Positions 58,787-64,000 of a stretch of 64,000 nt of DNA are shown piece after piece. Position 1 is the stretch's first letter; each line of letters opens with the position of its first letter. Position numbers and translations under genes: made by a program. Below the pieces are notes generated by a model. The model searched no databases. It was not told where the DNA came from and saw only the letters and a program-made list of their open reading frames with translations. The DNA comes from Zhihengliuella alba (GTDB lineage Bacteria > Actinomycetota > Actinomycetes > Actinomycetales > Micrococcaceae), in NCBI RefSeq assembly GCF_039538765.1, contig NZ_BAABCJ010000006.1, positions 124,001 through 188,000 of the forward strand, written 5' to 3'.

Positions 58787-59715
58787 CCAGCCCTTTCACC
58801 GGCCTCAGTGCCTTCCCGCTCACCCCGCTGCCCTCGGACCATCTGGACGAGCCGGCGTTCGCCCGGCTGGTCCGGCGGCTGGCCGGCTCGGGCGTCGACT
58901 CGATCACCGCGCTCGGCTCCACCGGCTCCTACGCGTACCTCACGGCTGAGGAGCGGGCCCGCGTGGCGCGGCTCGCCGTGGAGAACGCGGACGGCACCCC
59001 GGTCCTCGTGGGTGTGGGTGCGCTGCGCACCTCGCACGTCCTGCGTCACGCGGACGACGCCGCCGCGGCCGGGGCGGCCGGACTGCTCCTGGCGCCGGTC
59101 TCCTACCAGCCGCTCACGGACCACGACGTGCTGGAGCTCTTCCGCACCGTCACCGAGCACAGCGGACTGCCGGTGGTGGTCTACGACAACCCGGGGACCA
59201 CGCACTTCCGGTTCAGCACCGAGCTCTACGGGCGTATCGCCGAACTGCCCGGCATCGCATCGATCAAGATCCCGCCGCTGCCCGCCGACGCCGCCGAGGC
59301 TCGGGCCCGGGTGGAGGAGATCCGGGCGGTCATCCCCGAGCACGTCACGCTCGGGATCTCCGGGGACGGCTCGGCCGCCGCGGGCCTGACGGCCGGCTGC
59401 GACGCCTGGTACTCGGTCCTCGCCGGGACGCTCCCGGAGCCGGCCCTGCGGATCCTGCGCGCCGCGCAACGGGGCAGGCTGGCGGATGGGGAGGCAGAGG
59501 ATGGCGCGGCGGAGGACGCCGCCGCGGAGTCGAAGCGCCTGGAGCCGCTGTGGAAGCTGTTCGCGGAGTTCGGCAGCCTGCGCGTGATCGCTGCGGTTGC
59601 CGAGGAACTGGGTCTGGTCCCGCACCGGTGCCTGCCGCTGCCGCTGCAGGGCCTGACCGAGGAGCAGCGCACCCGCGTCGCGGACACCCTGGACATCCTC
59701 GGGCTGGACGGCTGA
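58783..59715 (+). CDS. DapA/NAL-family aldolase (dihydrodipicolinate-synthase-like)
   Basis: 310-residue Schiff-base aldolase. Catalytic Y134 (VVYDNPGTT) and K162 (IASIKIPPL) are present. The phosphate/pyruvate-binding motif reads GSTGSYAYLT, where true DHDPS has GTTGE, so lysine biosynthesis is unlikely; a 2-oxoacid aldolase in catabolism fits better. Residues 231-251 are an acidic insert with an AEDGA/AEDAA duplication. GTG 58783 overlaps the EamA stop. Last gene of the XRE-cupin operon. Confidence 0.85.
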   Translation: MTSPFTGLSAFPLTPLPSDHLDEPAFARLVRRLAGSGVDSITALGSTGSYAYLTAEERARVARLAVENADGTPVLVGVGALRTSHVLRHADDAAAAGAAGLLLAPVSYQPLTDHDVLELFRTVTEHSGLPVVVYDNPGTTHFRFSTELYGRIAELPGIASIKIPPLPADAAEARARVEEIRAVIPEHVTLGISGDGSAAAGLTAGCDAWYSVLAGTLPEPALRILRAAQRGRLADGEAEDGAAEDAAAESKRLEPLWKLFAEFGSLRVIAAVAEELGLVPHRCLPLPLQGLTEEQRTRVADTLDILGLDG

Positions 59716-59750
59716 GCCGCGGCGATGTCGCGCGGACGTCGCCTGGGAAC

Positions 59751-59826
59751 TGGTGGGCCCTGCGGGGATCGAACCCGCGACCAGCGGATTAAAAGTCCGA
59801 TGCTCTACCACCTGAGCTAAAGGCCC
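59751..59826 (-). tRNA. tRNA-Lys (TTT)
   Basis: Minus-strand cloverleaf: acceptor GGGCCTT, D-arm AGCTCAGGTGGTAGAGC, anticodon loop CTTTTAA with anticodon TTT, T-arm GCGGGTTCGATCCCCGC, discriminator A and encoded CCA. Confidence 0.95.
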
Positions 59827-59974
59827 ATGCGGTCCGTGGCGCGCGGCTGAGCCGCGCGGAAGAACCGCCACCATGCTACCCCACTGGGTCCGTGAGGCCG
59901 CCCCGCGGGCACCCTCGGCCCCGGCCCGGCAGAACCCTCTACGGGCGACGGTGCACGGGAGTATCCTGACGGGC

Positions 59975-60634
59975 ATGAGCGCTCACCCAGCCCGCCAGAA
60001 CCAGGCCGCTCCCTTCCGGCACCACAAACCGAAGCCGTTCGAGCCGGCCGACTTCGAGCCGTTCGAGGGCGGGACCGACCCCGCCCGGATCTCCGAGGCC
60101 GCGCACCTGGCCGCGCAGGCGCTGGTCCACCACGGCCGCGGCAGCGACGACCCGGCGGTCACCGAGCGGCTGGTCAGGCTCGCGGACAAGGAGGGCCTCG
60201 AGGCGATCGCCGAGATGTGGGCCGAGAGCCCCGCGCACTCGCTGCCCGGCGCGCTCTGGCGGCTGTACGCGCTCCGCACCGCGGTGGTGCAGGATCCCGA
60301 ACGGATGGCGTCCTACTTCAATACCGGCCGCCACGCCGCCCAGGTGGCCCACGCGGTGGCCGGCGTCGCCGAGCCGCCGGGGGCCGACGAGCTGCGGGAC
60401 ATGACGGACTCGATCCTCTCCGGGGCGTTCGACGGCGAGTTCGACGTGGCGCTGGAGCGCACCTCGGCCTTCTGCCGGGTCATCGCGCTGGGCCAGGCCG
60501 AGCACGCCCACGCGGTGGAGCCGAGCAACGACTCCCACGCCCGGCGGCTGACCCGGAATGCGGGCCAGTTGATCGGCACGGCGGAGGACCTGGAGACCTG
60601 CGCCAAGATGTGGCGCCGGGGCGAATTGGACTGA
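59975..60634 (+). CDS. Conserved actinobacterial protein of unknown function
   Basis: 219 residues, soluble, mostly helical. Begins with a basic HHKPKPFEPADFEPFEGG stretch; the core has MWAESPAHSLPGALWRLYALRTAV and a C-terminal LIGTAEDLETCAKMWRRGELD. I recall such proteins being labelled RNA polymerase beta subunit in error; no such homology is visible. ATG 59975 lies 7 nt after TATCCT. Function unknown. Confidence 0.75.
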   Translation: MSAHPARQNQAAPFRHHKPKPFEPADFEPFEGGTDPARISEAAHLAAQALVHHGRGSDDPAVTERLVRLADKEGLEAIAEMWAESPAHSLPGALWRLYALRTAVVQDPERMASYFNTGRHAAQVAHAVAGVAEPPGADELRDMTDSILSGAFDGEFDVALERTSAFCRVIALGQAEHAHAVEPSNDSHARRLTRNAGQLIGTAEDLETCAKMWRRGELD

Positions 60635-60845
60635 TGACCAGGCTTGTTGACACCGACTTTCGAGAGGTGGACACTGGAGACCGGCGTCGGGCCGAGGTAA
60701 CCCCGGGCTCCAACATTCAGCCGCTTCGAGCGGCCTTCCGCCGAGAGGCGTTCCCGGTTCGGCGCCGCACAAACCACCCCGCCCCGCGTGCGCGGCGTAC
60801 ACTGATCCCGCATCGTGTTCCCCTAGCACCCCGGCGGTTCCCCAC
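60635..60845 (+). promoter_or_regulatory. 211-bp intergenic region with the promoter of the DUF47-pit operon
   Basis: Contains a -10 TACACT at 60798-60803, 42 nt before the GTG of the DUF47 gene. I see no clear Pho box (paired GTTCACC-type repeats) and no gene. Confidence 0.55.
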
Positions 60846-61463
60846 GTGAAGTTCAGCCTGTTCCCGCGCCAGACGCGGGGTCTGGATCTGCTCGGCGACC
60901 TCTGCACGAACATCCAGGGCTGCGTGCAGCAACTCTCCGAGATCCTCGGGCTCCTCGCCGAGGACACCACCGGCCAGCTCGCCGCGCTGGAACGCGCCGA
61001 GAGCGCCGCGCTGGACACCCACTACGCACTCCTGACGCAACTGCGCACCAGCTATGTCACCCCGGTCCCGCGCGAGGACCTCTACACGTTCTCCCGCCTG
61101 CTGCACGACACGGTCGGCGAGCTCCGCAGCGTCGGCGAGCTGATGCACAGCTCCGATCTGACCTGGATCTCCCAGCGCGCCGCGGACCAGCTGGAGCTGA
61201 TCGGCCGGCAGGCCACCCTGACCTCCAACGCCCTCGGCAGCCTGGACCGCCTGGACGACCTCGAGGACACGTGGCTGCAGCTCATGCGCGTCACCAAGCG
61301 GGTGGGCCGCACCCACCACGCCTGGGTGGGCGAGACCGCGGACCTCCAGCGCTCCTCCACGATCATCCGCCACCGCGCGGTGGCGGACCAGATGCTGGCC
61401 GCCTCCACCCGCCTGCACGCGGTCGCCGACCATCTGGGCCGCGTGCTGGTCAAAGAGTCCTAG
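60846..61463 (+). CDS. DUF47 PhoU-like protein
   Basis: 205 residues, all helical, starting MKFSLFPRQTRGLDLLGDLC. DUF47 proteins are PhoU relatives encoded with Pit transporters and are thought to modulate phosphate uptake; the phosphate transporter gene begins 3 nt after its stop. The metal-cluster D/E motifs of PhoU are not strict here. Start GTG 60846. Confidence 0.88.
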   Translation: MKFSLFPRQTRGLDLLGDLCTNIQGCVQQLSEILGLLAEDTTGQLAALERAESAALDTHYALLTQLRTSYVTPVPREDLYTFSRLLHDTVGELRSVGELMHSSDLTWISQRAADQLELIGRQATLTSNALGSLDRLDDLEDTWLQLMRVTKRVGRTHHAWVGETADLQRSSTIIRHRAVADQMLAASTRLHAVADHLGRVLVKES

Positions 61464-61466
61464 GGC

Positions 61467-62486
61467 ATGGAGACCGCACTCCTCGTCGCCGTCACCCTCG
61501 CCACGTGCGCATTCGCGCTGCTCAACGGCTTCCGCGACGCCGCGAACTCCGTCGCCGCCTCGGTCCGCACCCGGGCGCTCGGCCCGCGCGTCGCCGTCGT
61601 CTCGGCAGCGGTGTTCACGTTCGCCGGCACCATGATGTCCACGCGGTTCTCCGAGGCGCTGGTGGACCTGGCGGACTTCCACTACGAGTCCGTGGCCGAG
61701 GGCCTCGCCGTGCTCCTGGTGGCGCTGCTCTCCGGCGGCGCCTGGTTGTTCTGGTGCTGGCGGCGGGGCATGCCGACGTCCTCCGGGCACGCACTCTTCG
61801 CGAGCCTGGCCGGGGCGCTGCTGGGGCACTCGCTGCTGCACCCGGAGGAGCCGCGCAGCGTGCCGCTGATCCTGCTGTTCGGCATCGCGCTGCCGATCGT
61901 GGTCACACCGCTGGTCGCGCTGGTCCTGGCCTACGTGGTCACCATCCCCACCACGTGGCTCATCCGCCACGCCTCCCCCACCGACGCTGCCCGCGGCGGC
62001 CGCGCGGCGCAGGCCATTGCCTCGCTCGCCGTGGCGCTGGGCAACGGCCTGCAGGACGGCCAGCGCAACGCGGCGTTCCTGACCCTCGGGTTCGTGATCA
62101 TGGGCAGCACCACGGCGGAGGACAGCATCCCGCTCTGGATCCAGCTGCTCTGCGCCACCTGCATGGGGCTGGGGGCGCTGGGCGGCGGCTGGCGGATCGC
62201 GCACACCATCAGCAACCGGATGGTCCGGTTCGATCCGGTGCGCGGCGCCTCCGCCCAGCTGGTCGCGGCGACCATGCTGTTCCTCGGCGCGCAGGTCTTC
62301 CACCTGCCACTCTCCACCACCCAGGCGGTGACGTCCGCGATCGTCGGCGCGGGCGCGAGCCAGCGCTTCGAGACGGTCCTCTGGGCGAACGTGGGCCGCG
62401 TGATGCGCTTCTGGGTCCTCGGGCCGGTGGTCTGCTGCGCGGCGGGGACCGTCCTGATGCTGGCCGTGCACCCGCTCGTCGTCTAG
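61467..62486 (+). CDS. pit: Low-affinity inorganic phosphate transporter (Pit family)
   Basis: 339-residue membrane protein with about ten transmembrane helices and inverted-repeat topology. The repeats' signatures GFRDAANSVA (N-terminal) and LSTTQAVTSAIVGAG (C-terminal) mark the Pit/PNaS family. Takes up metal-phosphate with protons. Slightly shorter than many Pit proteins, as for the DUF47-linked group. Coupled to the DUF47 gene. Confidence 0.92.
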   Translation: METALLVAVTLATCAFALLNGFRDAANSVAASVRTRALGPRVAVVSAAVFTFAGTMMSTRFSEALVDLADFHYESVAEGLAVLLVALLSGGAWLFWCWRRGMPTSSGHALFASLAGALLGHSLLHPEEPRSVPLILLFGIALPIVVTPLVALVLAYVVTIPTTWLIRHASPTDAARGGRAAQAIASLAVALGNGLQDGQRNAAFLTLGFVIMGSTTAEDSIPLWIQLLCATCMGLGALGGGWRIAHTISNRMVRFDPVRGASAQLVAATMLFLGAQVFHLPLSTTQAVTSAIVGAGASQRFETVLWANVGRVMRFWVLGPVVCCAAGTVLMLAVHPLVV

Positions 62487-62532
62487 CTGGCGGGGCGACG
62501 ACGGCGGGTGCGGCGGGTGCGGCGGCCGCGGG

Positions 62533-63999
62533 TCAGGACTCGACGGGCTCCAGGACCGCCGCGGCCGCGTGCTCCAGCATCGCGTCGCGCTCCACGACCT
62601 TGATGCGCTCGCGCTCGACCGGGCCGAACCGCGTCTCCACGGTCCCGGCGGCGGCGCCGAGACCGCGCTCGTGCTCGTCGAGGGCCAGCCAGCCGGCCCA
62701 GTCCGTGTAGCGGACGCCGCGCTCGGCGAGCAGCTCCTCGATGGGGGCCGTGCCCGGCGCTGCGGGGACCGGCAGTGCCGCCAGGTCCTCGAGCAGGTGC
62801 GTGACGGTCTCCTGCGCGTCGCCCTTCGTGTGGCCGATCAGGCCGACCGGGCCGCGCTTGATCCAGCCGGTCGTGTACACGCCGGGGACCGGGGCGCCCT
62901 CCCGGTCCAGGACCCGGCCGCCGGCGTTCGGGACCACGCCGCGGGCGCCGTCGTACTCCAGGCCCTCCAGGGCCGACCCGAAGTAGCCCACCGCCCGGTA
63001 GACCGCCTGCAACGGGTAGTCCACCAGCTCGCCGGTGCCCCGGGCGTTGCCCGTGCCGTCCAGCTCCTGGCGCTCCATCCGCAGTCCGGCCACGCGGCCG
63101 TCCTCGCCGAGGATCTCCACCGGGGACTGCAGGAAGTGCAGGTGCAGGCGGCGGGAGGCCCGCGGGGTCTCCTCGCCGGACTCCTCCCGCTCCTCCTGCT
63201 CCACGAGCCAGTTGGTGAGCGTCGAGACCATGGTCTTGACCTGGTTGTTGGTCTTGATCGCCTCGTCGGAGGCGGCGTCGAACTCGAAGTCCTCCGGGTA
63301 GAGGACGATGTCCACGTCCTTCGAGTGGGACAGCTCGCGCAGCTCCAGCGGGGTGAACTTCACCTGGGCGGGACCGCGGCGCCCGAAGACGTGGACGTCG
63401 GTCACGGCGGAGCCCTGCAGCTGCGCGTAGAGGTGCTCGGGGATCTCGGTCTCCAGCAGCTGGTCGGCGTGCTTGGAGAGGATGCGCGCGACGTCGAGGG
63501 CGACGTTGCCGTTGCCGATCACGGCGACCTCGCGGGCCGAGAGGTCCCACGTGCGCGGCACGTCCGGGTGAGCGTCGTACCAGGAGACGAAGTCCGCGGC
63601 CCCGTGCGAGCCCTCCAGGTCGATCCCCGGGATGTTCAGGTCCGCGTCCTTCTGGGCGCCGGTGGCGAAGACGACGGCGTCGTACCGCTCCTGCAGGTCG
63701 GCGAGCGTGACGTCGCGGCCGAAGGAGACGTTGCCGACGAACCGGATCTGCTCCTTGTCCATGACTTTGTGCAGGGCCGTGATGATGCCCTTGATCCGCG
63801 GGTGGTCCGGGGAGACGCCGTAGCGGATGAGGCCGAACGGGGTGGGCAGCTCGTCGAACAGGTCGATCGCGACGTCGAGCTCGCCGGAGGCCACCGGCTG
63901 GGACTTGGTGATCAGGTCCGCGGCGTAGATGCCGGCCGGGCCGGCGCCGACGATGGCGACGTGGAGCTTGCGGTCGGTCAGGTGGGCGGGGATGGTCAT
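62533..63999 (-). CDS. fprA: Adrenodoxin-reductase-type ferredoxin-NADP reductase FprA
   Basis: 488 residues. FAD motif VAIVGAGPAGIYAADL (14-29), FGLIRYGVSPDH, NADP motif VAVIGNGNVALDVARIL, FGRRGPAQVKF and the C-terminal FAD segment GWIKRGPVGLIGHTKGDAQETV match mycobacterial FprA. It transfers electrons between NADPH and small ferredoxins, for example to cytochromes P450. The start ATG lies at the right edge of the window, so its promoter is outside. Usual length about 450-460; the extra is in a charged loop (EEREESGEETPRAS). Confidence 0.93.
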   Translation of the reverse strand: MTIPAHLTDRKLHVAIVGAGPAGIYAADLITKSQPVASGELDVAIDLFDELPTPFGLIRYGVSPDHPRIKGIITALHKVMDKEQIRFVGNVSFGRDVTLADLQERYDAVVFATGAQKDADLNIPGIDLEGSHGAADFVSWYDAHPDVPRTWDLSAREVAVIGNGNVALDVARILSKHADQLLETEIPEHLYAQLQGSAVTDVHVFGRRGPAQVKFTPLELRELSHSKDVDIVLYPEDFEFDAASDEAIKTNNQVKTMVSTLTNWLVEQEEREESGEETPRASRRLHLHFLQSPVEILGEDGRVAGLRMERQELDGTGNARGTGELVDYPLQAVYRAVGYFGSALEGLEYDGARGVVPNAGGRVLDREGAPVPGVYTTGWIKRGPVGLIGHTKGDAQETVTHLLEDLAALPVPAAPGTAPIEELLAERGVRYTDWAGWLALDEHERGLGAAAGTVETRFGPVERERIKVVERDAMLEHAAAAVLEPVES

Positions 64000-64000
64000 G

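Noticed and set aside
58783..59715. Assignment as lysine-pathway dapA
   Set aside because: The GTTGE motif is replaced by GSTGS, and the context is an exporter operon, so a general DapA/NAL-family aldolase is safer.
60635..60845. Pho box upstream of the DUF47-pit operon
   Set aside because: No paired 11-bp GTTCA-type repeats are visible.

Overview
The window is about 70% GC, gene-dense, and reads as chromosomal DNA of an actinobacterium, most likely Micrococcales/Micrococcaceae. Pointers are a tRNA-Glu/Asp/Phe cluster, an Asp23/Gls24 envelope operon with DUF6286 and DUF2273-like partners, an adrenodoxin-reductase-type FprA, a RipA-like secreted NlpC/P60 protein, a Pit phosphate transporter with a DUF47 partner, and many start codons with a -10 hexamer 6-7 nt upstream, the pattern of leaderless mRNAs. 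No phage, insertion sequence, integrase or CRISPR array was found, so it looks like core plus metabolic accessory genome.

Layout. 1-2.1 kb: vanillate O-demethylase-like pair (vanA, partial vanB) behind two palindromic operators. 2.2-6.8 kb: cAMP-phosphodiesterase-like protein, nadE, and thiO-thiS-thiG under a TPP riboswitch. 6.8-12.2 kb: CPBP protease, a NarL-type two-component pair whose regulator carries an unusual insert, an 18-bp tandem repeat, and a YtrA-type GntR/ABC operon with a perfect operator. 12.4-18.3 kb: xth, an unknown gene, a GH13 glucosidase, then the five-gene Asp23 operon. 18.4-18.9 kb: three tRNAs. 19-22.9 kb: small zincin, NlpC/P60 hydrolase, DAO-type oxidase, cupin. 22.9-26.2 kb: a three-gene type III polyketide synthase cluster (synthase, methyltransferase, FAD monooxygenase) of alkylresorcinol/quinone type. 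26.3-33.5 kb: GNATs, universal stress protein, purine permease, spermidine-synthase-like gene, MTH1187-type thiamine-binding protein, ProY-like permease, small P-loop kinase. 33.5-43.9 kb: peptide ABC system in two parts (fused double ATPase at 33.5 kb; binding protein and two permeases at 40-43.8 kb) flanking a CatE-like ring-cleavage dioxygenase, an MHS transporter, IclR and a 2-hydroxyacid dehydrogenase. 44-48.1 kb: AzlCD exporter, GDPD, EcsC-like protein, secreted EEP enzyme. 48.5-54.7 kb: LOG-like protein, four small VOC/regulator units, an ArsR/CDF metal-efflux operon, a GAP protein. 54.8-57 kb: katA behind a PerR/CatR-like box, and a convergent ankyrin protein. 57-59.7 kb: XRE-cupin regulator, a truncated B3/4 gene, EamA exporter and DapA-like protein. 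59.7-64 kb: tRNA-Lys, an unknown protein, DUF47-Pit, and fprA.

Most noteworthy for follow-up: (i) conserved enzymes here repeatedly carry low-complexity inserts that contain in-frame tandem duplications; (ii) the type III PKS has an insert of about 90 residues just before its last core strand; (iii) several clean, previously unnamed operators (vanAB, YtrA-type, katA, XRE-cupin, 2-hydroxyacid dehydrogenase); (iv) a perfect 20-bp hairpin between the peptide-binding protein and its permeases; (v) the abundance of leaderless starts. I did not find a clearly novel multi-gene defence or mobile system.
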